DNA of 64,000 nt from Arsenicicoccus bolidensis DSM 15745 (GTDB taxonomy: Bacteria; Actinomycetota; Actinomycetes; Actinomycetales; Dermatophilaceae), in the NCBI RefSeq assembly GCF_000426385.1, contig NZ_AUFG01000015.1, positions 1 through 64,000 of the forward strand, given 5' to 3'. Each line of letters opens with the position of its first letter. The first letter of the stretch is position 1. A model generated the notes under the pieces. The model was not told the origin of the DNA and ran no database searches. It saw only the letters and a list, made by a program, of their open reading frames with translations. A program made the translations under genes and the position numbers. Of the stretch, positions 6,621-14,487 are shown piece by piece.

Positions 6621-9257
6621 ATGACTGCCCTGCGCCTGCCAGGTCTCGACCGGCTGGACCTCGGCCGGATCGGTGCAGGGTTGCCGTTCGCGGCCTCGGT
6701 GCCGGCCTTGCAGCAGGCGCTGGCCGCAGGTGTCGCGGTGGTGCAGGCGCCACCGGGGACGGGCAAGACGACGCTCGTGCCACCCGTGGTCGCCAGGGTG
6801 CTGGCGAGCCGCAGCCGTGGTGGCGGGGACGGCGGCGGGGACGGCGGCGGGGATGGTGCTGTCGCTGCGGGTCGCGTCGTCGTGGTGCAGCCGCGTCGCG
6901 TCGCCGCGCGGGCTGCGGCCACCCGGCTGGCGGCGCTGACGGGCACGCGCGTCGGCGAGGTCGTGGGATGGACCGTGCGGGGCGAGCGACGGCTGGACCG
7001 GGGCGCCCTGATCGAGGTCGTGACCCCCGGCATACTCCTGCGACGCCTGCTCGGCGACGCCTCGCTCGACGGCGTGGGTGCCGTGGTGCTGGACGAGGTG
7101 CACGAGCGCGGGCTGGAGACCGACCTGCTCGTCGGGCTGCTCACCGACCTGCGCGAGCTGCGGGACGACCTGGTGCTGGTGGCGATGTCGGCGACGGTCG
7201 ACGCGGGGATGTTCGCCCGGCTGCTCGGGGGTGGGTCGGGAGCCGCCCCGGTGGTCGACTGCCCGTCGGCCCTGCACCGGCTGACGGTGTCCTGGCGACC
7301 CGGGGCCGGACCGCGGACCGACGACCGCGGGGTCTCCCGCGCCTTCCTGCGTCACGTGGCGGACGTCGCGGCCGAGGCCCACCGGGACGCCCTCGCCACC
7401 GACCCGGACGTGGACGCGCTGGTCTTCGTGCCTGGCGCCTGGGAGGTCGGCCAGGTCGCGTCGCGCCTGCGCGAGCTCACGGGCACCGAGGTGCTCGAGC
7501 TCCACGGCCAGGTCGGACCGCGCGAGCAGGACCGTGCCGTGGGTGGCCGGCCGCCCGGGGGACCGCCGCGGATCGTCGTCTCGACCTCGCTGGCCGAGTC
7601 CTCGCTGACCGTCCCCGGGGTCCGCCTGGTCGTCGACTCCGGGCTCGCCCGGGAGCCTCGACGGGACGCGGCACGCGACATGTCAGGCCTGGTCACGGTC
7701 ACCTGCTCGCGCGCCTCCGCCGACCAGCGCGCCGGTCGCGCGGCCCGCCTCGGGCCGGGCGTGGTGGTGCGGTGCTACGACGAGAGCACGTATGCCGGGA
7801 TGCCCGAGCACGTGACCCCCGCCATCGCGACGAGCGACCTCACCGACGCGGCGCTGCTGCTCGCCTGCTGGGGCACTCCGCGGGGGCAGGGCCTGCACCT
7901 GCCCACCGTCCCTCCAGCTGCGGCGATGCGCGACGCGGAGACGACCCTGCGGCGGCTGGGCGCCGTGGACGCCGTCGGCTCGGCGACCGCAGAGGGCCGC
8001 CGGCTCGCGCGGATCCCGGTGTCCGCCAGGCTCGCTCGCGGCCTGCTCGACGGCAGCGAGCGGGTCGGACCGCGCCGGGCCGCCGAGGTGGTGGCCGCAC
8101 TGTCCGACGACATCCGCTCTCCCACCGGCGATCTCACGGGCCTGCTGCGCGACCTGCGGTCCGGGCACCCGGCCTCGGACCGGTGGCGACGCGAGACCCG
8201 CCGCCTGGAGCCCCTGGCCGCCGATCGGGTGGGCGGCACGGCATGCGACGGGGTGGTCGAGGGGCTCGTCGTCGGGCTGGCGCACCCCGAGCGCGTGGCT
8301 CGCCGGTCCGGCGACACCTATCTCCTGGCCAGCGGCACGAGAGCCGCTCTGCCGCAGGGCAGTCCGCTCGCGCGCCAGGAGTGGCTGGCGATCGCCGACG
8401 TCACGAGGGCCTCCGGCCGTGCCGCTGCGGGGACCGGCGCCGTCGTTCGGCTGGCCGCGCCGATGGACCAGGCGACGGCGGAGCTCGTCGCCGCCCACCT
8501 GCTGGTCGACGAGGTGCGGGCCGAGCTGGTCGGCGGACGCGTGCGAGCTCGGCAGGTGCGGGCGATCGGCGCCATCGAGCTGACCTCGACGCCGGTCGCC
8601 ACCTCCGGCGCCGGGGTCCGGGGCGACGTGCGTTCGGCCCTGCGGGAGGCCGTCCGAGAAGCCGTGCAGGACAAGGGACTCGACGTCTTCACGTGGTCAC
8701 CGTCGGCGACCGCGCTGCGAGATCGCCTGGCGCTGCTGCACGCTCATCTCGGAGGACCCTGGCCTGACGTCTCGGACGAGGCGCTGCTCGACCGGCTGGA
8801 CGCGTGGCTCGGACCCGAGATCGACACCCTGGCGCGAGGATCCGCCGCGAGCGGCCTCGACCTGACCGACCCGCTGCGTCGACTGCTGCCCTGGCCGGAG
8901 GCGGCCCGCCTCGACGAGCTGGCCCCGGAGCGACTTACCGTCGCGAGCGGCTCGCACGCCCGGATCACCTATCCCCCGCACGACGACCCGACCGCGCGCC
9001 CGACGGTGCGGGTCAAGCTGCAGGAGTGCTTCGGCTGGGCGGCGACGCCCACCGTCGCGGACGGGAGGGTCCCCCTCACCTTCCACCTGCTGTCGCCGGC
9101 GCAGCGGCCGCTCGCGATCACCGACGACCTGGCGTCCTTCTGGAGCGGGCCTTACCAGCAGGTGCGCGCCGAGATGCGGGGCCGCTACCCGAGGCACCCG
9201 TGGCCCGAGGATCCGTGGACGGCCCCAGCCACCGCCCGCACCAACCGCCGCCGCTGA
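6621..9257 (+). CDS. hrpB: ATP-dependent helicase HrpB
   Basis: An 878-residue DEAH-box helicase of the HrpB family. Visible motifs: Walker A APPGTGKTT (Lys49), DEVH (158-161), SAT (190-192), the STSLAESSLTVPGVRLVVDSG segment and motif VI QRAGRAARLGPG, then the long HrpB C-terminal region ending in the conserved FWSGPYQQVRAEMRGRYPRHPWPEDP. ATG 6621 is supported by a -10 box exactly 7 bp upstream and by the N-terminus. Residues 67-79 form a Gly/Asp-rich insertion (GGGDG repeated) right after the first helicase strand, encoded by a 12-bp tandem repeat. HrpB's cellular substrate remains poorly known. It is divergent from norB. Confidence 0.95.
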   Translation: MTALRLPGLDRLDLGRIGAGLPFAASVPALQQALAAGVAVVQAPPGTGKTTLVPPVVARVLASRSRGGGDGGGDGGGDGAVAAGRVVVVQPRRVAARAAATRLAALTGTRVGEVVGWTVRGERRLDRGALIEVVTPGILLRRLLGDASLDGVGAVVLDEVHERGLETDLLVGLLTDLRELRDDLVLVAMSATVDAGMFARLLGGGSGAAPVVDCPSALHRLTVSWRPGAGPRTDDRGVSRAFLRHVADVAAEAHRDALATDPDVDALVFVPGAWEVGQVASRLRELTGTEVLELHGQVGPREQDRAVGGRPPGGPPRIVVSTSLAESSLTVPGVRLVVDSGLAREPRRDAARDMSGLVTVTCSRASADQRAGRAARLGPGVVVRCYDESTYAGMPEHVTPAIATSDLTDAALLLACWGTPRGQGLHLPTVPPAAAMRDAETTLRRLGAVDAVGSATAEGRRLARIPVSARLARGLLDGSERVGPRRAAEVVAALSDDIRSPTGDLTGLLRDLRSGHPASDRWRRETRRLEPLAADRVGGTACDGVVEGLVVGLAHPERVARRSGDTYLLASGTRAALPQGSPLARQEWLAIADVTRASGRAAAGTGAVVRLAAPMDQATAELVAAHLLVDEVRAELVGGRVRARQVRAIGAIELTSTPVATSGAGVRGDVRSALREAVREAVQDKGLDVFTWSPSATALRDRLALLHAHLGGPWPDVSDEALLDRLDAWLGPEIDTLARGSAASGLDLTDPLRRLLPWPEAARLDELAPERLTVASGSHARITYPPHDDPTARPTVRVKLQECFGWAATPTVADGRVPLTFHLLSPAQRPLAITDDLASFWSGPYQQVRAEMRGRYPRHPWPEDPWTAPATARTNRRR
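6822..6857 (+). repeat. 12-bp tandem repeat inside hrpB
   Basis: Three copies of GGCGGGGACGGC (the third with two changes) lie at 6822-6833, 6834-6845 and 6846-6857. They encode the GGGDG run in HrpB. In-frame gain or loss of units would change linker length without breaking the gene. Confidence 0.85.
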
Positions 9258-9300
9258 CCGATCCGGCCAGCAGGACGCGGTGCGGGGCTACGGTGGTGCG

Positions 9301-9462
9301 ATGACTGATGACATCTCGCGCGAGCACGAGCCGTCGGGCTTCGCCCGGGTCTTCGGGTCCTTCCTCGGCCTGCTGGCCGTCGTGGGCCTCGGCTGGGCCG
9401 TCACCCGGGGCCGCGACCGCGACCCCGTGACGGCGGCGCGGCGCCCCGACCCTCAGCGCTGA
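9301..9462 (+). CDS. Small single-helix membrane protein, hypothetical
   Basis: A 53-residue reading frame with one hydrophobic helix (about residues 16-35, VFGSFLGLLAVVGLGWAVT) followed by a basic, Arg-rich tail. GGC-TACGGT ends about 7 bp before ATG 9301, the same spacing as other leaderless genes here, which supports the start. The stop overlaps by about 10 bp the end of a candidate minus-strand frame. Function unknown. Confidence 0.5.
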   Translation: MTDDISREHEPSGFARVFGSFLGLLAVVGLGWAVTRGRDRDPVTAARRPDPQR

Positions 9463-9707
9463 GGCTGGTGGGCCCGCTGGCGGCGCAGCATCCAGGACAT
9501 CGTGCCCACGATCGCCGCGAGCGCCAGGCCGAGGACGGCATACTCCACGGGCGATCCCTCACCCTTGGCGACCAGCGTGATGAGGCAGGTCATCAGGATC
9601 GCGATCGGGATGGTGAAGGCGGCGATGACGGCCCCGCACCTCGGCCAGAGGGCGGAGATCCGGCCGCCCCCGCCTCCCCCTCGAGGAGGAGCGGAGCTGC
9701 GGTCAGG
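9453..9707 (-). other. Coding-like two-helix membrane segment directly after a TGA stop
   Basis: Immediately after the TGA (9710-9708) of the zinc-ribbon gene, the same minus-strand frame stays open for 84 codons. It reads PDRSSAPPRGGGGGRISALW, then two convincing membrane helices (AVIAAFTIPIAILMTCLITLV and EYAVLGLALAAIVGTMSWML) and a basic end. No ATG or GTG precedes the first helix; the only ATG (9593) falls inside it and lacks a ribosome site. The composition and codon pattern look coding. Either TGA is read through (context TGA-C is leaky), or a frameshift or unusual start is used, or the segment is a separate 46-residue protein from ATG 9593. Confidence 0.45.
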
Positions 9708-10346
9708 TCAGTCGCAGTTGGGGCAGATCCCGTTGAGCGGCACCTGCAGGAAGCACCGCGGGCAGATCACCGGCGCGGGCTCGGAGTCGGCCTTGCTGAC
9801 GCGGCGGGCCGGCTGCGCCTTGGGGACCCGCGGCTCGCGAGGCGCCTTGGGCTCCTTGGGGGTTCGTGGTGCCCGTGGCGCGCGCACCGCACGGTCCGCG
9901 ACCGGGGACGTGTCGACCGTCGTCACGGGGTGCAGGAGCGGCTGGGCGTCCTCGGGCACGCCCGGCGCATAGCGACGGTTGCACTCCAGCCGCGCCTCGG
10001 CGGCGGCCTGCTCGCGCCGCTCCGGTCCGGGGGCCTGGTCCCCGCAGGCGGTCAGGACCGCGTCATACGTCGGGCCCACCGCCCCGTCGGCCTGCACGAC
10101 CAGCGACACGAGCTCCGGCTCGCCGGCCTCCCGGGTGCGGCCGGCCACGATGGCGAGGACCTTGCCCAGCCAGCTGCGGAACGGGACCTCGGTGCTCACC
10201 CCCGAGCGCTCCTGGACGCGAGCCGCCAGGTCGGCGTAGGTCACCGCGGTCTGGTGCACCGCCGCGGTCTCCAGGAGCAGGACGCTCGCGTGGTCCGCCC
10301 AGGTCTCGTAGCGCTGCTGCATGCTCATCAGTCGGGGATCGCCCAT
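9708..10346 (-). CDS. Zinc-ribbon protein of unknown function
   Basis: A 212-residue protein. The N-terminal half (MQQRYETWADHASVLLLETA through about residue 115) is a compact helical domain I do not recognise. Then comes a Pro/Lys/Arg-rich linker (PRAPRTPKEPKAPREPRVPK) and a C-terminal zinc ribbon with CPRC and CPNC separated by ten residues. The stop follows directly after CPNCD. Start choice is uncertain: ATG 10346, 10328 and 10322 are all in frame with no strong ribosome site. The frame continues past the stop into a two-helix membrane segment, so a longer membrane-anchored form is possible. Confidence 0.65.
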   Translation of the reverse strand: MGDPRLMSMQQRYETWADHASVLLLETAAVHQTAVTYADLAARVQERSGVSTEVPFRSWLGKVLAIVAGRTREAGEPELVSLVVQADGAVGPTYDAVLTACGDQAPGPERREQAAAEARLECNRRYAPGVPEDAQPLLHPVTTVDTSPVADRAVRAPRAPRTPKEPKAPREPRVPKAQPARRVSKADSEPAPVICPRCFLQVPLNGICPNCD

Positions 10347-10436
10347 GGCCCCATCATCCCAGGCAACGGGCCCGCCCCCGACCACGGACCGCTATCGTCA
10401 CGGTCAGCCACCACCAGACCGCCCCGAGGAGCCCCC

Positions 10437-11486
10437 ATGGGTCAGCACCGTCACTCCACCGCACGCCGAACGACCCGACCGGCGCGCCTCGCAGCCCTGG
10501 CGGCCGCGACCGCGGTCACCACGACCCTCGTCACGGCGGTCGCGGCGTCCCCGGCCCAGGCCGAGCGCCCGCGCGACTACGTCGCCCTCGGCGACTCCTA
10601 CTCCTCCGGCGAGGCGGTCAGGCCCTACCTCCCCGGCTCCGACACCACCACCAACCGCTGCCACCGCTCCCGGCGGGCCTATCCCCCGCAGCTCGCCGCC
10701 ACCCTGGCCGCGACCAGCTTCGACTTCGGCGCCTGCGCGGGCGCGGTCACCCAGGACCTCTACGCCCCCGACCACAACGGCAACCGCGTCACCGTCGACG
10801 CCCTCGAGCCCGCCCAGCTCAGCCGGGTCGACCGCCGCACCGACGTCGTGACCCTCACCATCGGTGGCAACGACGTCGGCTTCGGGTCGGTCCTGGCCGC
10901 GTGCCTGTATGGCGACCAGCAGCGCGCCACCCGCAAGGACTGCTCGGCCAACGCCGCGCTGACCCGCGCCGTGGCCGCCCGCATCGACGCCCTGGCCGGC
11001 CGCGGCACCGCCACCACCCCGGGCGGTCTGCCGATCACGCCCCTGCACGAGGTCATCGCCGACATCCGCGAGCGCTCCCCGCACGCCCAGGTCGTGCTCG
11101 GCACCTACCCTCGGCTCGTGTCCTCGACCTTCGCCGGCACCGAGTGCCGGGTCGGTGGGCTGACCGTGCGGGAGGCGCCGGCGCAGACCGTCCCGCTCTA
11201 CGTCTCCAAGGCCGACGCCACGTGGTTCACCGAGACGGTCGACCGCCTCGACCAGGTGATCCTCGACGCGCCACGGTCCGTCCGCGGCCGCCCCGCGCAG
11301 GTGGCCGACGTGCGCCCGTACTACGGCGACCACTCGCTGTGCAGCGGCACCGCGTCGTGGATCACGCCGGTCAAGGGCACCGTCTCGGCGACCACCGGGT
11401 CCGTCTCGATCGACTCCTCGTCGATGCACCCCACCGCCGAGGGCCAGGACGCCTACGCCCGGGCGTTCGACGCCAGGATCCGATGA
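10437..11486 (+). CDS. Secreted SGNH/GDSL hydrolase (lipase/esterase)
   Basis: A 349-residue secreted esterase. A twin-arginine-poor but basic signal peptide spans residues 1-42 (cleavage near AQA). Block I LGDSYSSGE holds the nucleophile Ser54; block III TIGGNDVGF holds Asn145; the C-terminal SMHPTAEGQ supplies the catalytic His. Six or more cysteines suggest disulfides, as in Streptomyces secreted lipases. ATG 10437 follows GAGGAG (10426-10431). A CGC-TATCGT -10 candidate lies about 40 bp upstream. Substrate not determined. Confidence 0.92.
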   Translation: MGQHRHSTARRTTRPARLAALAAATAVTTTLVTAVAASPAQAERPRDYVALGDSYSSGEAVRPYLPGSDTTTNRCHRSRRAYPPQLAATLAATSFDFGACAGAVTQDLYAPDHNGNRVTVDALEPAQLSRVDRRTDVVTLTIGGNDVGFGSVLAACLYGDQQRATRKDCSANAALTRAVAARIDALAGRGTATTPGGLPITPLHEVIADIRERSPHAQVVLGTYPRLVSSTFAGTECRVGGLTVREAPAQTVPLYVSKADATWFTETVDRLDQVILDAPRSVRGRPAQVADVRPYYGDHSLCSGTASWITPVKGTVSATTGSVSIDSSSMHPTAEGQDAYARAFDARIR

Positions 11487-11528
11487 CCGCCTGAGGCCGT
11501 CGCGGCGTGCGGCGGTCCCCGTGACGCC

Positions 11529-11987
11529 TCAGCGCCGGGGGACGGGCGGGCCCAGCCACAGCAGCACGGCGGCCACCACGGCCACCACCAGCACCGCGAC
11601 GACGACGGCCAGGAGCGGGCGGGCCAGACCCGTGGCCACGACCCGCTCCGGCAGCGTCCGCGGGGCCTCTCCCCCGGCGCCCAGGCGCCACCGGTCGGCG
11701 AGCAGGCCGCGCCGTTCGGCATACGACTCGAACGGCACCGTCGCGTAGGGCACCACGGCCGACGCCAGCCCGGTCAGGGTCGTGCCGACCGGCCAGCGCC
11801 GGTCGATCGCGACCACCACGGTCACCAGGGCATAGGCGAGGAAGACCACCCCGTGCACCATCCCGCCGATGCGCACCCCGAGCTCGGTGGTGTGCGTGAC
11901 GTACTTGAGGACCATGCCGATGATCAGCAGGGTCCAGGTGACCACCTCGGCCTGGGCGAGACGGCGGTACAGCAGACGGGGGCTCAC
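11529..11987 (-). CDS. DUF3817 family membrane protein
   Basis: A 152-residue membrane protein. After a short N-terminus (VSPRLLYRRLAQAEVVTWTLLIIGMVLKYVTHTT) it shows three helices and a GGMVHGVVFLAYAL segment typical of the DUF3817 (YdzA-like) integral membrane family. A further helix lies at the C-terminus. GTG 11987 is chosen because GAGGAG lies just upstream; a longer frame to 12032 has no such site. Function unknown. It converges on the lipase gene. Confidence 0.8.
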   Translation of the reverse strand: MSPRLLYRRLAQAEVVTWTLLIIGMVLKYVTHTTELGVRIGGMVHGVVFLAYALVTVVVAIDRRWPVGTTLTGLASAVVPYATVPFESYAERRGLLADRWRLGAGGEAPRTLPERVVATGLARPLLAVVVAVLVVAVVAAVLLWLGPPVPRR

Positions 11988-12057
11988 GGGACTCCTCGGT
12001 ACGGTTGACGACAGCGCCGCAGATCGTGCCACGTCTCCCTGGACGACGTCGTCAGCT

Positions 12058-12099
12058 CGTGCAGCACTGACCCGTGCAGCACTGATCCGGCGCTACACT
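12058..12099 (+). promoter_or_regulatory. vapBC promoter with 15-bp direct repeats
   Basis: CGTGCAGCACTGA(C/T)C is directly repeated at 12058-12072 and 12073-12087. It is followed by CGC-TACACT (-10 hexamer 12094-12099), ending 7 bp before ATG 12106, so the transcript would be leaderless. The repeats sit where a -35 and repressor site would be, consistent with autoregulation by the VapBC complex (inferred). Confidence 0.5.
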
Positions 12100-12105
12100 G
12101 ATGGT

Positions 12106-12339
12106 ATGGCGAACCTGACCGTGACCGTGGACGGTGACACCCTGCGGCGCGCCCGCATCCGAGCCCTGGAGCGGGGCGAGTCGGTCAACGGCTATCTCGC
12201 CGAGATGTTGCGCAGGTATGCCGGGGACGTGCCTCAGGCGGAGATCTTCTCCAACACCCTGAGCGTGGTCCGCGCGTCCGGAGCGGGGGCCGACAACGGC
12301 CCTCGGTCGTGGAGCAGGGACGAGCTGCACCGTGCCTGA
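12106..12339 (+). CDS. vapB: VapB-type antitoxin
   Basis: A 77-residue protein with an N-terminal ribbon-helix-helix-like segment (MANLTVTVDGDTLRRARIRALERGESVNGYLAEMLRRYAG) and a short acidic/polar C-terminal tail expected to wrap the toxin. The start is fixed by the -10 box 7 bp upstream. Its end overlaps the toxin start by 8 bp. Antitoxins of this type bind their PIN toxin and repress the shared promoter. Confidence 0.85.
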   Translation: MANLTVTVDGDTLRRARIRALERGESVNGYLAEMLRRYAGDVPQAEIFSNTLSVVRASGAGADNGPRSWSRDELHRA

Positions 12340-12748
12340 GGTCTTCCTCGACACCAACGTCCTCGCCTACCTCTACGACGATGGCGAACCGTCCAAGCAG
12401 ATTGCTGCAGGCCGACTCCTGCAGCGACCAGGTCACCGGTTCACCGTCAGCACCCAGGTCCTCCTGGAGCTGCACTCGGTGCTGACCCGGAAGTTCCGTC
12501 CACGGGTCAGTCTGGACGACGCGCAGGTCGTCGTAGCACGGCTGGCGCAGCTCCCCTGCGTGACCGCAGACGCCGACCTGGTGGTCCGGGCAGCGACGAC
12601 CGCCAGGGACCATCAACTGAGCATCTGGGATGCCATGGTGGTCGAGGCTGCAGCCGAGGCCGGCTGCACGGAGCTGTGGACGGAGGACCTCGCCACCGGG
12701 TCGACACTGCGCGGCGTGACCATCGTGGATCCGTTCCTCAGCCGTTGA
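12332..12748 (+). CDS. vapC: VapC PIN-domain ribonuclease toxin
   Basis: A 138-residue PIN-domain protein with all expected acidic residues: Asp7 (FLDTNVLAY), Glu46 (LLELHS), Asp100 (SIWDAMVVEAA) and Asp119 (TEDLATG). VapC toxins are Mg-dependent RNases, often cutting tRNA or rRNA. GTG 12332 overlaps the end of the antitoxin frame, the usual coupled layout. Target RNA cannot be told from sequence. Length is normal, so it looks intact. Confidence 0.92.
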   Translation: MPEVFLDTNVLAYLYDDGEPSKQIAAGRLLQRPGHRFTVSTQVLLELHSVLTRKFRPRVSLDDAQVVVARLAQLPCVTADADLVVRAATTARDHQLSIWDAMVVEAAAEAGCTELWTEDLATGSTLRGVTIVDPFLSR

Positions 12749-13658
12749 CGTCGAGGCCGAGGGCGATCGCGCCGAGCACCCCGGCGTCATCGCCCAGCCC
12801 CGGCGGCACGACGAAGTCCGCTGCACCACCGACGATCTCGGGACGGTTGATGTAGCCACCGAGCCTCCCCACCATGGCCGCGCGCGCCGCCTCCAGGGCC
12901 CCCGTCAGGTGCGGCACGCCGCCGCCGACGACGATGCGCTGCGGCGAGAGCATCAGCACCAGGGCCGCCGTCACCTGGCCGATGTAGTAGCCGGCGAGCT
13001 GCGCCGCCTCGGCCTGGCGGTCGGGGTCCAGCAGCTCCAGGCGCGTCCCGTAGCGGTCGGCGAAGGCCGGGCCGCTCGCCATACCCTCGGCGCACCGCCC
13101 GTGGTAGGGGCAGCGGCCCGCGTAGTCGTCGTCCGGGTGGCGCTCGACGAGGACGTGCCCCATCTCGGGGTGGAGCAGGCCGTGGACGGGGCGGCCGTCG
13201 AGGACCGCGCCGCCGCCGATCCCGGTGCCGACGGTGAGGTAGACGACCGAGCCGACCCCCTGCCCCGCGCCCCAGCGCTGCTCGGCCAGCGCGGCGCCGT
13301 TGACGTCGGTGTCCCAGCCCACGGGCAGCCCGAACCGCTCCCGGAGGCGGCCCACCACGTCGGTGTCGCCCCAGCCCGGCTTGGGCGTCGTCGTGATCCG
13401 GCCGTATGCCGGGTCCCCCTCGTCCAGGCACACCGGCCCGAACGACGCGACGCCGAGCGCGGCCGGCTCCTCCCCCGCGTCGAGCCGCGCCTGGACCCAG
13501 TCGCCGACGGCGCCGAGCGTCTCGTCGGGGCTCGTCGTGGGGATCACCGTGCGCTCGCGCAGGTCCTGCGGTCCCGTCCCGACGGCGCACACGACCTTGG
13601 TGCCGCCCATCTCGATCCCTGCCACGGTCCGCGCCCCGGTGCGCTGCGTCGTCGTCAT
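12738..13658 (-). CDS. ROK-family sugar kinase (fructokinase-like)
   Basis: A 306-residue ROK kinase. Seen: the ATP-binding EMGGTKVVCAVG near the N-terminus, DTDVNGAALAEQRWGAG with the catalytic Asp, the YLTVGTGIGGG motif, and HPEMGHV...CPYHGRCAEG. The C-x-x-H-x-x-C zinc motif in that last segment is characteristic of ROK fructokinases. It overlaps the vapC end by 11 bp on the opposite strand. ATG 13658 is supported by the conserved N-terminus; the ribosome site is weak. Next to a divergent mutase/GH65 pair, it may phosphorylate the hexose released by phosphorolysis (inferred). Confidence 0.9.
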   Translation of the reverse strand: MTTTQRTGARTVAGIEMGGTKVVCAVGTGPQDLRERTVIPTTSPDETLGAVGDWVQARLDAGEEPAALGVASFGPVCLDEGDPAYGRITTTPKPGWGDTDVVGRLRERFGLPVGWDTDVNGAALAEQRWGAGQGVGSVVYLTVGTGIGGGAVLDGRPVHGLLHPEMGHVLVERHPDDDYAGRCPYHGRCAEGMASGPAFADRYGTRLELLDPDRQAEAAQLAGYYIGQVTAALVLMLSPQRIVVGGGVPHLTGALEAARAAMVGRLGGYINRPEIVGGAADFVVPPGLGDDAGVLGAIALGLDVNG

Positions 13659-13737
13659 GGGACCACTGTGCACGCCGCGCGGGCCGTCACGCTCAGCGAC
13701 CCCCGGCGCTCGTGCGGGGCAACTCTGCGCTAGATCG

Positions 13738-13766
13738 TTCAAGCGATCGCGGATCGTCGCTACCCT
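13738..13766 (+). promoter_or_regulatory. Promoter of the mutase-GH65 operon
   Basis: TTCAAG (13738-13743), a 17-bp spacer and TACCCT (13761-13766), ending 8 bp before GTG 13774. The transcript should be leaderless or nearly so. Confidence 0.5.
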
Positions 13767-13773
13767 CGTACGT

Positions 13774-14487
13774 GTGGACTGGACCCGATATGACGCTGCG
13801 CTCTTCGACCTCGACGGCGTGATCACGCCCACCGCGATCGTGCACATGCGGGCGTGGAGCGAGATGTTCAACGCCTACCTGACCTCCCGCGGGATCACCG
13901 AGCCCTACACCGACGAGGACTACTTCGCCCACGTCGACGGCAAGCCGCGCTACGACGGCGTGCGGACCTTTCTCGCCTCGCGGGGCATCACGCTGCCCGA
14001 GGGCGAGCCGACCGACGCGCCCGGCACCGAGACCGTCTGCGGCCTCGGCAACGGCAAGAACGACGCCTTCCGCACCGTCCTCGAGCGCGACGGCGTCGAG
14101 CCGTATGCCGGCTCGGTGCAGCTGCTCGACCACCTCGCCGCCATCGGCACCAAGGTCGCCGTCGTCTCCTCCTCCCAGAACGCCCGACCCGTCCTGACCT
14201 CCGCCGGGCTCGTGGACCGCTTCCCCGTGATCGTGGACGGCGTCGTCGCCAAGGCCGACGGCCTGCCCGGCAAGCCCGCCCCCGACACCTTCCTCGCGGC
14301 CGCGGAGCGCCTCGGCGTGCCCCGCGAGCGCGCCGTGGTGCTCGAGGACGCGGAGTCCGGCGTGGCGGCGGGCCGCGCGGGGGACTTCGGGCTCGTCGTG
14401 GGCGTCGACCGCGGCGCCGGCGTCGAGCGGCTCACCGCGTGCGGGGCCGACGTCGTCGTCTCCGACCTCGCGGAGCTGGTGCAGTGA
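13774..14487 (+). CDS. pgmB: HAD-family beta-phosphoglucomutase-like enzyme
   Basis: A 237-residue HAD hydrolase. Motif I FDLDGVIT (Asp12, Asp14) is followed by a helical cap domain, motif II VVSSSQN, motif III KPAPDTF and motif IV VLEDAESGVAAG. The next gene, overlapping by GTGA, is a GH65 glycoside phosphorylase. This pairing is diagnostic of beta-phosphoglucomutase, which converts the beta-glucose-1-phosphate made by the phosphorylase to glucose-6-phosphate. GTG 13774 is set by the promoter 8 bp upstream. Confidence 0.88.
   Translation: MDWTRYDAALFDLDGVITPTAIVHMRAWSEMFNAYLTSRGITEPYTDEDYFAHVDGKPRYDGVRTFLASRGITLPEGEPTDAPGTETVCGLGNGKNDAFRTVLERDGVEPYAGSVQLLDHLAAIGTKVAVVSSSQNARPVLTSAGLVDRFPVIVDGVVAKADGLPGKPAPDTFLAAAERLGVPRERAVVLEDAESGVAAGRAGDFGLVVGVDRGAGVERLTACGADVVVSDLAELVQ

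Noticed and set aside
10404-11429. 341-residue minus-strand frame opposite the lipase
   Set aside because: The SGNH motifs on the plus strand are complete; the opposite frame is Gly/Arg/Val-rich shadow sequence.
12185-12859. 224-residue minus-strand frame opposite vapBC
   Set aside because: The vapBC genes have family motifs, overlap properly and have a promoter; the opposite frame has none of these.
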